A stretch of 64,000 bases of DNA from Chelonoidis abingdonii. Lineage: Eukaryota > Chordata > Testudines > Testudinidae. The stretch is taken from assembly GCF_003597395.2 (NCBI RefSeq), contig NC_133771.1:131187859-131251858 (forward strand). Direction: 5' to 3'. Both the position numbers and the translations under genes were made by a program. The notes beneath the pieces are model-generated. The model was not told the origin of the DNA, made no database searches, and saw nothing but the letters and a program-made list of their open reading frames with translations. Each line of letters begins with the position of its first letter. Positions within the stretch are counted from its first letter, which is position 1. Shown one piece after another: positions 33,740-45,625 of this stretch.

Positions 33740-35230
33740 GGGGCAGTGTGTAGCTGCATTGGCCCAGAAGCAGGTGCCACAATTCCTGCTGCGCTTTCTG
33801 CTTGATCTAGGAGAGGAGTAAATTACTACACCCTTTTTAATGCAGCAGTTTACTATTTGTGTATATTGCCAGCAAGCAAGAGTGTGCGTATGCATGAACC
33901 AAGGCTCCTTCCAATCCCTGGTCTTCTCTGCCCACTTGTTTGTGGAGCAGAAGTAAGGCAGGTAACCGAGCATGCAGCCTCTCTCCTCCCCCCATATTCA
34001 GGCCTGAAATCTGAACAAGGCAGAGCAAGAGGGTGATGACCTTGCTCCCCTGTAAGGGGTATGACAATTTAGCTTATAGTCAACATCCCAGTGATTACTC
34101 ATAATATTTCTTGAACAAAATGAGTTAGACAACATTGCCAAAATACAAAATGAGTTTTCTGCTTACCACTGCTTTGCCTGTTTACTTATGAACTAATTTC
34201 ATTTCGTTGTCTTACACTATGCTCTCAAAAGTAAAATTAAAGAGATGCAAAAAACCTATCCAACAACACCTCTTCAAACTAGATTCCAGGAGAAATGTTC
34301 AACTGAGGAATGCTAAGATTAGCACACAAAATTCATTGTGTCTTGACCTGTATGTGTGCACATTTACTGCACCTGCATGAGAAACACAGGTCATTATTTG
34401 TACAAGTAGTTACCTTCAGTGCCTAAGGATTGGATGCAGTTACCCAATTTCCATATGCAGTACAAATAGATTTATAGCACAACAATCTGTTGGAAATCTG
34501 GCCCAACAAAGGTCCTCTACATTTTGCAGCTTTGTGAAATAGTAAGAAGCCCTTCACCATAGTTTACATAACTCCATGATTCACATGGTATATCTCTGAG
34601 GGCGCAGTTTGCTTGTTATAGTCCCACCATACACAGCCTCTTTTCTGCAGAGGCAGAAATATTTTAATTTATCAAATATATTACATACTTACCAGGAATC
34701 ATCCATTAAAGAACACAATTAGAAGATTTTTTAAATTTTGAAACTAGAACAAAATGCAGGAAATCTCTCCAGACACTCAGAAACACCTTTCAGATTGTTG
34801 AGAACTTTAGTCTCATCTCAGACAAGGTGACATTTTTGCATAAATCTTGGCAGTCCTTGTAGAAGAGCATGTATTGTGAGCATACTTGTTGTTTTTGCAA
34901 AACAATGAGAAACATGGGTCTTAATTGGTAAACATTAAGCATTGATGCAATGCAAAAACAAAAAACAGGAAAATAATTTGACAGCTCTCAGCTGAACAGA
35001 ACCTTGATGAGTTTAATTTATCATTAGTTTCACTGCTGTAAGATTCAAATGCCATTTATGTTACACTGTAATGCCAATTTCTTAAATATTAACATACAAA
35101 AATCTTTGATAACTTTAATCTAAATACACCAAGGAAAATTACAGTCTAAAACCCCCCTCTGTATTCAAGCGTGCAAAAGAGCAATTAGAGGAAGGTACAT
35201 AAATATTCAAATGCACTAATAGTTTATATA
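33740..35230. other. Intronic sequence, nothing recognised
   Basis: No exon or clear repeat seen. Confidence 0.45.
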
Positions 35231-35303
35231 GGGTCAAATGCAACCTCACTTGAAATCAATGCAAAGAGTCTCATTAACTTCATTGGATTTTGGATTAGGC
35301 CCA
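35231..35303. repeat. Short palindromic hairpin element
   Basis: GGGTCAAATGCAACCTCAC to TGGATTTTGGATTAGGCCC around CAATGCAAAGAGTCTCATT. Same family as 38829-38892. Confidence 0.5.
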
Positions 35304-36345
35304 CAATAAGAGTGTGAATGTGTGTAGAATCTCATTGTATGGTTCAAGAACAACCTCTGCTTTTATTTACAGTAACTTCTTACTTGTGCTAGTGGGTCAC
35401 TCTGCAGCCCAGAAGAGCCATAATACAAGGTACTACTGACATTCCCCCTTCCACTCTGACAGGTCCCTATGTCCGATACTGCAGCATCTTGCACGGAGGG
35501 AAATTCTCCTGTATGCGATCAGACTCAGGGTCAGAATTTGGCTCAATGTTTACCAATTAAGATGCAATACATTCTCCAAACACGATGATGCTCTTTCCAG
35601 GTTTGGAGGGATAGTAATGAGCTGTGAGCTAGGAGGACATAAAGTGGCCTTAGACAAGTCAAAATATCATATCTAGGTATGTTTTATGACTTGTAACTCA
35701 AAAGTAGTTTTTTTCTCAACCTTTCCAGATAAAATACTGCTTGGCTTTTAGAGTGAGCCTGCTAACTGAAAGGCCCATCAATTTTGCTCTGCTTAGTTCG
35801 AGGGTTTAAAACAGAGCCCGATTGTAGCTTTTGCTATCATCTGTCAGCAGAAGATTACAGATGTGATTTTCATTTACACTAAAGCCCCTTTACACTGCCA
35901 CCTTTAGTGCAAATGAGAACTAGGTGCTGTGGGTTCCATTCTGCAGTCACTTAATGCACAGACCTGCCACTGAAAGCAAAGCCAAGCCCATGAAGCCAGT
36001 GGAAGGAAAGGCATTCCCTTCCATCTGTTATAGTGTGCTATCCTCCAGTGCTTTAAAAACATCAGTCATTCCAGATTAAGAACAACTTCACCGCAGTGCT
36101 CTCCACCCTACAAGGATTTCCTTGCACTCTCGCAAGTCTTGCAGAATGCCAAACCAAGATCAACATGTCTGTGCCATGTATTTTTAATTAGCCTAAAAAT
36201 ATTTGACTCTCTTACTGTAGCTTACACCTGTTGCAGCAAATCTACTCAGTATCTAACTACTAGAAAGTTTAATAAAAGATTAATATACTCCCAGTGGTTT
36301 TATTGAACCAAACGAGAAGTTTAAATGCACAAGCTTTTCTGAAAA
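35304..36345. other. Intronic sequence, nothing recognised
   Basis: No exon or clear repeat seen; 35870-35930 has short imperfect palindromes. Confidence 0.4.
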
Positions 36346-37140
36346 ATAGAAAAGGAGTACTTGTGGCACCTTAGAGACTAATAAATTTATTTGAGCATAA
36401 GCTTTCGTGGGCTAAAGCCCACTTCATCAGATGCATGCAGTAGAAAATACAGTAGGAAGATTACACACACACAAATACCCACACAGAACATAAAAAAAAT
36501 GGGTGTTGCCATACCAACTCTAATGAGACTAATTGATTAAGGTGGGCTATTATCAGCAGGAGAAAAAAAATTTTTTAAGTGATGATCAGGATGGGCCATT
36601 TCAAACAGTTGACAAGAAGGTGTGAGTAACACTAGGGGGAAATTAACATGGGGAAATGGGTTTTTAGTTTGTATAATGACTTACCTACTCCCAGTCTTTA
36701 TTCAAGCCTAATTTAATGGTGTCCAGTTTGCAAATTAATTCTAGTTCTCCAGTTTCTCGTTGGAGGGTGTTTTTGAAGTTTTTTTTGTTGAATAATTGTG
36801 ACTTTTAGGTCTGTAATTTAGTGACCACGGAGGCTGAAGTGTTCTCCAACTAGTTTTTGAATGTTACAGTTCTTGACATCTGATTTGTTCTTTTGCAGAG
36901 AGACTGTCCGGTTTGGCCAATATACATGGCAGAGGGGGCATTGCTGGCACCTATCGCATTGGTAGATGTGCAGGTGAACGAGCCTCTGATAGTGTGGCTG
37001 ATGTGATTAGATCCTATGATACTGTCCCCTGAATCGATATGGGGACAGAGTTGGCAACGGGCTTTGTTGCATGGATAGATTCCTCCGTTAGTGTTTTTGT
37101 TGTGTGGTTGCTGGTGAGTATTTGCTTCAAGTTCAGGGTA
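36346..37140 (-). pseudogene. Penelope-like element family B, GIY-YIG remnant and tail
   Basis: The antisense tail lies at 36350-36690 (AAGGAGTACTTGTGGCACCT, GCTTTCGTGGGCTAAAGCCC, CTTCATCAGATGCATG). Read on the minus strand, 37140-36700 carries decayed endonuclease coding, including MYIGQTG (about 36930-36910) and VGEHFSLRGH (about 36856-36827), then a stop. It is collinear throughout, unlike the inverted copy at 31613-32640. Confidence 0.78.
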
Positions 37141-38828
37141 AAAACATGAGAGAGAGCGAGAGAGAGCGCTGTGGTGAAACTTAGTAACAGTTGTTCCTAT
37201 GCATTAAAGGACAAATACAGGGCCCATCTCCTGACCCAAGTATCCCTGCCAGCCTAGGTAGATGTGCAGGAAGGACAAATCCTCCTTCTGGTCATGGAGT
37301 TGCTCCACCAAGGTTAATGCAGCCCCAATGGATGAAGTAGCCTCTGCAGTCCACTAAGCAGCACGCTGTGGAGGGAGGACTACAAGTTCCACTCTGCCCT
37401 TACTCTCAACCAGCTGAACCACAGGGTGATGCACCAGACAGACAGTCAGAAATAGAAGGAACAGTAAACTATGGTCTAATAGGTTAATTCAGATAGAGAC
37501 ATTCTTAAAACTGGGTGTTTGTGAAAAGACAGGAACACGCATGTGTTCCATTAGAGCCTCAAAGAAGATAAATGTCCACTGCACAGCAAAACTTTATTTG
37601 GTATAGAATCGTCGATACAAACTGTACTGCAAAACGGCTAATGGAATTAAAAGCTGCGAGACAGCAGACTATAACAATCCTCCCTAGTTGCTGAGCAGTC
37701 ACAAAACACATTTTGGACTTCTTGATTGGGTTAAGTGCTCAGGCATAAAGAAAAAAGAGTGGGCACAGACTCCAGGTCTTCCTCCTGGTCTGTTTTTTTG
37801 TTGACACTCTAAATATAGCTCCAGCTCCTACATTGCACAAAGAAGGATTAACAGCAAAGAGCAACAGTACAGCTTATATGGATGTAGTCCTACTTTCAGA
37901 ATGCCAGCTAAACAGAGTGCTGTTTTTGGGACACCCCAGACAAAGCTGCTTTTTGTTACTATCAGGGAACCTGTCTTTTAATCCTGCCCTAAACACAACA
38001 AATTCCTTTGTGATGAAGGCTTTAGTCAAAACCACTGGCCCAAGTGTCAGTCAAAGCCACAACAGAGCTGGGACCAGAGCTCTGAGGGAGGAACAGATGC
38101 ATCACTCTCATCAACTACAGCTGTTTTGCAACACAAACATGGAAACCAATTTGGATTCAGTAATCCTCTCTCCAAACAAGTGTTCAAGTTCTGGCTACTC
38201 ATCTCTCTTTAAACTCAGAGACAGTTACTGTTCTCATCATGTCAATTTCACATATAGTTTTAGGTTAACCCAAACTGCATTTTTCAACAAAAACTATTTT
38301 TCGAAAAAATCTTGCCCAGCTCTGCTCAGGATCAGTCCTGTAAATACAGGACCCTGTTCTACAAAATCTTATTCATATGAGTAGTCCTTATTCATGGTTG
38401 TAATCCTGTTGCTTCCAGTGTGAGTAGAGGTGTCAGAAAGCACTGCTTGTGTGACTGAGAATTAGCAGGATCAGGCCCTTCAAAAGAAATACGAAAGAAG
38501 GATGCAGATGGCTAATGCAAGATGTGCCATTAGTGAAAACAACTCATGTTTGTCATTATGGCACAGTACCAGTTAGTTAATGTCTGTTGAGGATGGTACA
38601 AGAAGAGGAGGAGCTATCAAATCTGCCAAATTTACTATATTAAAAAGTGAATTGGGCATCAGCATCTGTTGCAGCTAATCAACAAAATGAGATAAGTGGG
38701 GCAACAAATTATGCCCTTTTTAGTCAGCTAGCACTGTTGCCTCTTTTGTAAAGATGAAGAGAGTTTCTACATTTGTTTTGCTAAATATTAAGCAGTAAAG
38801 AAAACAAACATCTACTTAGCAAATTAAA
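37141..38828. other. Intronic sequence, including an uninformative 184-codon open frame
   Basis: A GAGAGC-rich tract lies at 37147-37170. The open frame 37833-38384 (plus) has no family signature, no ATG at its first codon position that is well placed, and no splice sites, and I do not call it a gene. Confidence 0.45.
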
Positions 38829-38892
38829 GGCCTGATCCAAAAACTCTGGAAAGACTCTCATTGATTTAAATAGGTTTGTGATCAGGCTTTAA
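38829..38892. repeat. Short palindromic hairpin element
   Basis: GGCCTGATCCAAAAACTCTG to GGTTTGTGATCAGGCTTT around GGAAAGACTCTCATTGATTT: an imperfect inverted repeat. Confidence 0.55.
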
Positions 38893-39055
38893 ATACATAA
38901 AGTACTGATCTATGTGGGCATCGAGTCCATTGAAAACTACCTAACTACTGTTAATGGCTCAACTACCATAGGTCACAGGGCAGACATAGTTGGGGCCCGA
39001 TTCTGCAAGCCCTAACAAAGAAGAAGAGTCCCAACTCATAGGAGTAGTCACTAAG

Positions 39056-39958
39056 CCTGGATCTACAAAGGGACTCCCGTGCTGCAAGGCCTAACTTTTA
39101 GGCACCTTGAAAAAAATCACTGGGACCCACAATATCGAACTCAGACATGTAGGGCTCCTATATAATGAATGGGGAGAAATGGGCATCTGAGACTGTGATC
39201 CACAAAAGCCAGGGAGCTGCCTAAGCTACCTAATGAGAGATGCCGATAAGAGGTATGTTAAAGCCCTGCTCCTCTCTGAGTTCGGTGCTCAACCCTGAGC
39301 TGTAGGGAAGTGCTAGTCTCTGTTTGCGATCCTCAGCTAGGAATCCCTCTTCATTAAATCAGACAGTTTAGACACTTAAATAAGTTGTTTTTTTTTTGAG
39401 AGAGAACAGCTTAGGTAAGCACTTACCTCTATGCCAAAATTTTGGGGGCTGGAGGGATGGTGGATGTAAAGAGGCCACTACCTTCCTTATAACCTGTAGT
39501 CCAGTGGGTAGGGTACTCACCTGGGAGGTGGGAAATCCCTGTTCAAATCTCTTCTCATCAGGCAGAGGGAGTTGAAATGGGGTATCTTTCAAATCCAGTG
39601 AGAGTACTCTAACCACTGGATTTAAGGTTGTCAGGGAGGCTGCCGCCTTCTCTCTCCCTGGCTGTTTGATGTGGAGTTAGAAACACTCAGGGTACACCTA
39701 CCGGATCAGTCCCCACAGACAAGATAGGTATTCCTCAGCCTATCTTTCCTTGGCTGGAGGATCATGCTGGGACTTAGGTGTGAGATAGGCATCTGGGCAC
39801 CTCCCTGAGGCAGAAGTATGCATGTTCAGAGGCAGAAACTTCAGCGCTGAGTGAGTTCAGGTACCTACAAGGTTAGGTGGCAGCCGAGGAGCAGTGTTGG
39901 GAATTGCTATTGGGCCTAAAACTGGGCTTTGGGCACCTAAGTCTCTTTGTGGATCTGG
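39056..39958. mobile_element. Large non-autonomous TIR element with a tRNA-like module
   Basis: The ends are inverted: CCTGGATCTACAAAGGGACT at the left and complement CCAGATCCACAAAGAGACTT at the right. Near 39488-39547 there is a tRNA-like stretch, AGTCCAGTGGGTAGGGTACT then CCTGTTCAAATCTC, with recognisable A- and B-box spacing. This suggests a SINE inserted in or captured by the element. TCACTAAG at 39048-39055 and TCACTAGG at 39973-39980 could be a target duplication, but the right one lies 14 bp outside the TIR. Confidence 0.55.
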
Positions 39959-40004
39959 TTGTAATGTGAGTATCACTAGGCTCCTTCAGCAAGGTGCCCC
40001 CTAG

Positions 40005-40600
40005 GCCCTGTGCCAAGCCCCTGCACTCACCTAGGTCGCTGCTCTGCGATGTCCAGCTGTTCCATCACGACAGCCTAGTAGTAACAGGATCTGTCTTATG
40101 GCTGAGCCCTGGACAGTACGTCCCTTCCAGGGTTGTCGTCAACAAACATTACAAGAAATGAACACAAATGAGTTGTCCCACAGTGGGACAAGTCTTTCTT
40201 CCTTTAGTCAACTTCTGCTAAACTGTGGCCCCAACTAGCTTCACAGGCGACTAAGAAAAAATAGTCCTATTAAAGGTGTATTCAGCATTGGGCAGTAATC
40301 ATCTGAGAGGTTCTGGTCTTCAGCTCCTGGTGAGATGGCTGACTGAAGTCTGGAAGTCCACTCTCCTCTCTAGTCTGCCACCAACTCTGCTGTGTTTTCC
40401 CCTTTTAAGCCCCTCCCTCCAACTCTGACCTCTGACACGTGTGGCAGGGTGGGGCGACTAAGCCCACAATAGGTCAATGACTTGGTCTTGCCTTATGTGG
40501 TGGTTGTATACAGTGAGAAAGGATTACAGAGTTGAAGAATCAGATGGCTGATTGATGGCTGACTGTACCAGTCTCAGGAAATGATGTTGAACCAGGTAAA
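40005..40600 (-). mobile_element. Possible LTR in antisense orientation
   Basis: On the minus strand GGGGCTTAAAAGGGGAAAAC (about 40415-40396) could be a TATA-like promoter followed by a purine-rich leader. No TG...CA ends or duplication were found, so this is only a suggestion. Confidence 0.25.
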
Positions 40601-41830
40601 TGGCTTTATTGCAAGCCTTCCTGAAAAGGGAGCACTAAAAATGAACCACAGTTCCAACACCTTCCTTCAGCATACAAACATCCTCCCTCCAAGGAGAAAT
40701 GCCATCTACTCTTTTTAACTCCTTGGCCTTTTATTCCTGACATTAATATCTGCAGAGGGGAAGTCTGAATTTCCCTGTATGGCATCCTGAATACAAGAAA
40801 CTCCAATATGCTACCCATTTATCCTTTAGCAATTTTCAGCACCAGAAGAGTTCAGTCCTAGGATACACTGCTACTGAAAGAGGAGCTGTAAACAGAATCC
40901 CTAAGAAATGTGCTAGATAGTTTGAACTACAAGGACACGTAATCGGGAACACGGAGAGGATATACAGAAAATATGTTCCCTATGTTGAGATTTTTCCACA
41001 AGTATCAAGCCTTGAACCCTGACTGAACACTCATATAGAATGCAGACAGATGCTGCAGCTTCATAACATGCAACTTTATCAAATTCCACTCATTCAGAAC
41101 TAATTCAAGTGAATGTTAAGTTGATGAGCTGTACAGCTCATCAGGTTTTATTAATCAGAATTCCAAGTAATCTAGTTACTATAGCTCATTAATCAAGCAC
41201 ATACTATTTGGATATGCAAGGCGAACACATGACCAAGGTAACTGTGAATCAGCCTATACAGCACAGCACTTTTCTTCCATTTCTCCCCACTCCATGTAAA
41301 ATTAAAGTCTCTTCAAAGTTTGCATTGTTGAAACATTTTCCAAAAACAATCAAACCCAGGTTGTTACTCTACTGGCCACTAAATCCCAGAAGCTCCAAAG
41401 CCACTTGCTGTGAAAGAAGATGCTATTCATGATTTGCAACTGTATCTATAAAACAATGAAAAAATTGATAGTTTCCCTTTATCTCTTCAGATGCTTTGTT
41501 CATTGCTTTCCCCAGGGAATGCACTGCCAGTGTTTTCTATTGGAGAGTGCCTCAGTTGCTTTATCATTTAAGTGCCTGCTATGCTGCCCTAATTTGGGTC
41601 AGCAGAAACCAGGGATTAGTCACATTTCTTAAAAAAAAAAAGTTACAAATTGCATTAAACTGTCACACAAATTTACTTTGATTGATTAGCTGCAACTATT
41701 GTTATTGAACTCTTATGAGGTTGTTCTTTAGAATGTTAAGACGTGTGGGCTGTACCTTTTGCATTTTGGAGGGGTACAATAAATTGGAGAGATTAGTCCA
41801 CATTCCATTTTTCCTTAACAATTGTATGTG
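40601..41830. other. Intronic sequence, nothing recognised
   Basis: No exon or clear repeat. Confidence 0.45.
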
Positions 41831-42065
41831 CATTTGCAGCATCTTCCATCATATGTCAAAGTGGTTTAGAAACATTAATTTAGCCTCACAGGACCCTGTG
41901 AGGGAAGTAAATATAAACTTGGACAGATGGGCACCCAAAGTGCAGCATGGTTAAAAGTGGCTTGCACATGCTCACATAATGAGTCCGGCCAAGCCAGGGA
42001 TAAAATCGTACTTTCCTGACTCCCAGTCCTAATCACAAAATCACACAGATTTAACCACTACATTT
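41831..42065 (-). repeat. CORE-SINE/MIR element
   Basis: CAAAGTGGTTTAGAAACATT, GGACAGATGGGCACCCAAAG, GGCTTGCACATGCTCACATA and CTGACTCCCAGTCCTAATCA are in the order of a reverse-complement MIR, degraded. Confidence 0.7.
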
Positions 42066-42329
42066 TAATTTAGAGGCCTATGCATGTAATATTGCTAAAT
42101 CCCCAAAGTTCATTACTAGGTATATTAATGTTTTACCTCATGCTCACCTGTGTGGAATATACTAAGATTTGTTTTCTGTTTTACTGAAATTGAATGGTCT
42201 CAGCTAGGGTTGCCAACCTTTCAGAATTGTCCTGGAGTCTCCAAAAAGTAAAGATTAATCTTTCATTTGAGATCATATCATGTGATGAAACCTCCAGGAA
42301 TACATTTGACCAGAACTGGAAACCCTAGC

Positions 42330-42581
42330 CAGGGCCAGCTTCAGTGTTTCTGCCGCCCCAAGTGGCAGGGGAAAAAAAAAAAAGCTGCAATTGGCGGCAC
42401 TTCGGCAGCAGCTCCACCGCCTCCCCTTCATTCTTTGGCAGCAATCTGGTGCAGGTCCTTCCCTCCGAGAGGGACTGAGGGACCCACTGCCAAATTGCCG
42501 CTGAAGACTCAGTTGTGCTGCCCCCTTCCTTTGGCCGCCCCAACCGCCTGCTTGCTGTGCTGGTGCCTGGAGCCGGCCCGG
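42330..42581 (+). mobile_element. hAT MITE (CAGGGCCAGC family), perfect 8-bp target duplication
   Basis: Flanked by ACCCTAGC (42322-42329 and 42582-42589). Ends are CAGGGCCAGCTTCAG and complement CCGGGCCGGCTCCAG. It shares the GGCGGCACTTCGGC unit with 33333-33731. A short deleted version of the family. Confidence 0.88.
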
Positions 42582-42589
42582 ACCCTAGC

Positions 42590-43269
42590 CTCAGCTTAAG
42601 CACAGGGACGCTGTAGAGTTACTGTATAAGAACTGCATGGAAATGTTAAGTATGCAATTACCATCACTTAGAGCTCCCCATCCATGTGCCCACATCAAAT
42701 AGGGCCATCTCAACTTCTTAAACTTATTCAACTGGCTGAAGAATAACTAATTCCATGTATTTAGTTCAAAGTTGTTTCAATCTCACTTCCAGTTAAAATA
42801 TGTATCATTTTAAAACCAGTTACAGTCTGTTTTTTTAAGCCATTAGACCATTCTGTTTAACACTATCACCGGGAGCTATTTTCTTGTTAATTTGGTAATG
42901 GGCTCAGACATCCATCTGACCTCTGCTAGGCTCTTTGGGCTTGACTCCTTTTTGAGGGGGTGGATGGGAGTAAATAGTGGTATTTATCAGGTGCTACCAA
43001 CTGGCAATGCCATATTGGAGATATTACTCACAGCAAATTGTGTAGATCTTCATAATATGACCCTCCCCCTCCTTTCTTATGAGCTTTGATGAGAACTATC
43101 ATTTAAAAGAATCACCACTGGGGGCATGTAGAGTTAATACCTCATTGAAATTAGTAGGACAGAGTCCACACCTCTGAGCAATTGTTTCAGGCCATCTGCA
43201 TGAAAAAAAAATCAGCTTAAATACTAGAGCAACAAATGGCTGAAGTCCTGGCATTGCACCTGGGATGAT
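42590..43269. other. Intronic sequence, nothing recognised
   Basis: No exon or clear repeat. Confidence 0.45.
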
Positions 43270-43515
43270 AACATTCACGTTGTATCTTTCATTGGAGGAT
43301 CACAAAACACTTTAGATGAGGGTCACTCTCATTTTACAGAGAACAAATAGGTTAAAGCCTTGATTTTCACAGATTCTAAGCACTCAGAACTCCAGCTCAA
43401 GTCAACAGGAGCTGCAGGTGCCTAGCATAGCTGAAAATCAGGACTTTAGTGATTGGCACAAAGCCACACAAGAAGGCTGGACTAGTACACCATCTCCTGA
43501 CTGCCTGTCCCCAGC
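43270..43515 (-). repeat. CORE-SINE/MIR split by a palindromic hairpin element
   Basis: MIR sequence (CACTCTCATTTTACAGAGAA, then CAAATAGGTTAA) stops at about 43354. It resumes at about 43446 with TTAGTGATTGGCACAAAGCC and ACACAAGAAGG. The intervening 43355-43445 is a hairpin element. Confidence 0.72.
43355..43445. mobile_element. Palindromic hairpin MITE, probably TTA-flanked
   Basis: The ends are AAGCCTTGATTTTC and complement AGTCCTGATTTTC, with TTA on either side (43352-43354, 43446-43448). The interior is an imperfect palindrome around CTCAAGTCAACAGGAGCTG. It is the same family as 57425-57507. The three-base flank suggests a Harbinger-type origin. Confidence 0.65.
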
Positions 43516-43727
43516 TGAAATAGCCAAGCAATGCTTTTTGTACCAAGCATGAGGTCATTGACACATGTAATGTAAACAGAAAATAAAGGTTTTTATTTGA
43601 GCAAATGTCTCATATGGAAGAGGTCATTTCCAGATTTATAGTTTCACTGCCTTTATTCCAGCTGCAGCCCTCTTGCTGACTCAGAACCCATCCCTCCCCA
43701 CACCTTTGAACAACTACTTTCTTTTTT
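43516..43727. other. Short intronic stretch
   Basis: Nothing recognised. Confidence 0.4.
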
Positions 43728-43935
43728 ATTGGACCAACTTCTGTTGGTGAGAGACACAAGCTTTCCAACTTACACAGAGTTCTTCAGGTCTGGGAAATAT
43801 AGTCAGAGTTTCACAGCTAAATACAAGGTGGAACAGATTGCTTAGCATAAGATGTTAACACACATTTCAGGGGACGACTCAAGGTGAAATGGCATGTTAA
43901 CACCTCTCCAGTCATGGGGAGGTGGCGCGGAGGGC
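43728..43935 (-). mobile_element. Penelope-like family A tail, antisense arm
   Basis: TTATTGGACCAACTTCTGTT, GAGACACAAGCTTTCC, GTTCTTCAGGTCTGGG, GGAACAGATTGCTTAGCATA and AAGGTGAAATGGC follow the complement of the sense tail at 44455-44690. It fuses to the sense arm near 43940. Confidence 0.82.
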
Positions 43936-44700
43936 GGGGGAATCTCTCTCAGTCCTCATCCTCAAAGGAAACCTGTGCAATACTTTCAAAAGATGAGCCT
44001 GGGAGGTTAAATTCACTGCTCTGCCAGGCACTAAAAATTATGGAGTTAATAGAGACACTGTTGTAATAAGCCATAAATCCAATCTGTAACCCACTAATAC
44101 CTGCTCCCCCCTAGCTGCCTTCTCCCCTTTCCCAGCTATGACAGGAAAGGTGTTCAGGGCTGGCTTTAGGCCAATTCCACCAATTCCCCTGAATCGGGCC
44201 CCACACCCAGTGTGAGAATCCCTTCCCTGGCTAGAGGCGCCTTTTTAATTTTTACTCATCTGGTGGCGCTCTGGGTCTCCAGCGGCACTTCGGCGGCGGG
44301 TCCTTCAGTGCCACCAAAGACCTGGAGCAAGTGTTTTTCTACAGGTGTTTTTTGTTGTTTTGGTTTGGTTTTTTTTTTAGTCATCCCTGCCGGGGCCCCG
44401 TCGAAACTGTTCGAATTGGGCCCCGCGCTTCCTGAAGCTGGCCCTGAAGGTGTTAACAGGTCTCTTCACCTTGAATGGTCCCTAGAAATGTGTTTAGCAT
44501 ATGTAGTTAATCTGTTCCACCTTATATTTAGCAATGACACTCTGAGTAGGTTTCTCAGACCTGAAGAAGAGCTCTGTGTCAGCTCAAAAGCTTCTCTCTC
44601 ACCAGCAGAAGTTGGTCCAATAAAAGATATTACCTCAGCCATCTTGTCTCTCAGATATCCTAGGACTGACACAGCTACACCACCACTGCGTACCTTTTTT
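43936..44700 (+). mobile_element. Penelope-like family A 3' part, sense arm, with nested hAT MITE
   Basis: From TCTCAGTCCTCATCCTCAAA (end of the endonuclease region) through AACCCACTAATACCTG and the tail to ATATCCTAGGACTGACACAG at about 44680. The tail end shows ACCAGCAGAAGTTGGTCCAA then TAAAAGATATTACC, the best copy in the window. A hAT MITE at 44155-44446 interrupts it with a clean duplication. Confidence 0.82.
44155..44446 (+). mobile_element. hAT MITE (CAGGGCCAGC family), perfect 8-bp target duplication
   Basis: Flanked by AAGGTGTT (44147-44154 and 44447-44454). Termini CAGGGCTGGCTTTAGG and complement CAGGGCCAGCTTCAGG. Its target lies in a PLE tail, so it postdates the PLE. Confidence 0.93.
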
Positions 44701-45509
44701 GTCTGACCTACACGTTGCACTGATCTTTCAATTGCTGGTCCCTAACTATTACTTGGGCGAGGGAGCATCTGCTCGGTTTAATTAAAGACAAGAGATTAAC
44801 CAGCTAGAAAACAGTCATTACCTGCAGATACTAAAAAAAACAGCCACCTCCACAATCCTTTACTGTGATTCCTAGAGGTAGAAAGTATTATTGCGAGGAT
44901 GGCACTTCGATTTCACAAGCAGCATTAATAGTTACATACGACAATAGGCTTCTTTGTTTCCAGAAATGTTGCTTCCAATATTTCTGGGAACAAACAAGAA
45001 AAAAAGTGGTCACCGTGATTATTAAGGGACAGATTCTAACATATATACTCACATTGAATAGTACCTGTAGCAATAGAGGAAGGTGTCTCAGACCCTTATC
45101 TTGCAAACATTCATGTATTTAACTTTTGGGACTACGCACATTTACTAAGTCATGCACTTACTTAAGTATTTTCAGGATCAACACCATAATAGCAAATTAT
45201 TCAGATTACTTGGGTCACTACATATTAAGGAACCTAAAGTTTCTTGAATAAATTCAGCTTATCAGTTCACATAGGCACACTTTATATTTTCCTTTCAAAT
45301 GGCTTTGCTCTTTTACATTTGAAAAATCTACTTAAGACGTTTGAGTTACAATCAATAAAGAAGTTGATGGGACTTTTGATTAGTGAATTAGTGTTTTGAG
45401 GCCCCTTAAAGAACACAAGTCACTATTTTTGGATTTATTCCTTAGAGATGAGTCCAAGAAGCCACTCTGTCTCAGGTTGGGCATCCATAACAGAGGCCCT
45501 CGAAATCAT
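44701..45509. other. Intronic sequence, nothing recognised
   Basis: No exon or clear repeat. Confidence 0.45.
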
Positions 45510-45625
45510 ACTACTAATAAATATGTTGGCCCAAGTTCCATGCTCAAGGGCACACAGTCAGTGACAGAGTCAGGACTAGAATCCATGTTTCCTAATTCCC
45601 AGTTCCAGAGTTATTTTTCCTAGTT
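45510..45625 (-). repeat. CORE-SINE/MIR fragment
   Basis: AAGGGCACACAGTCAGTGAC, then AGAGTCAGGACTAGAATCCA and TTTCCTAATTCCCAGTTCC: the tRNA-like and CORE half of a reverse-complement MIR. Confidence 0.65.

Noticed and set aside
37833..38384. A 184-codon open frame on the plus strand, the longest in the window
   Set aside because: No family signature, no repeated or low-complexity explanation, biased toward Ser/Asn/Leu as in random AT-rich DNA, and no splice sites or promoter. Length alone is not enough.
39480..39550. tRNA gene candidate
   Set aside because: A and B boxes are recognisable but an acceptor stem and complete cloverleaf are not; treated as a tRNA-derived repeat.
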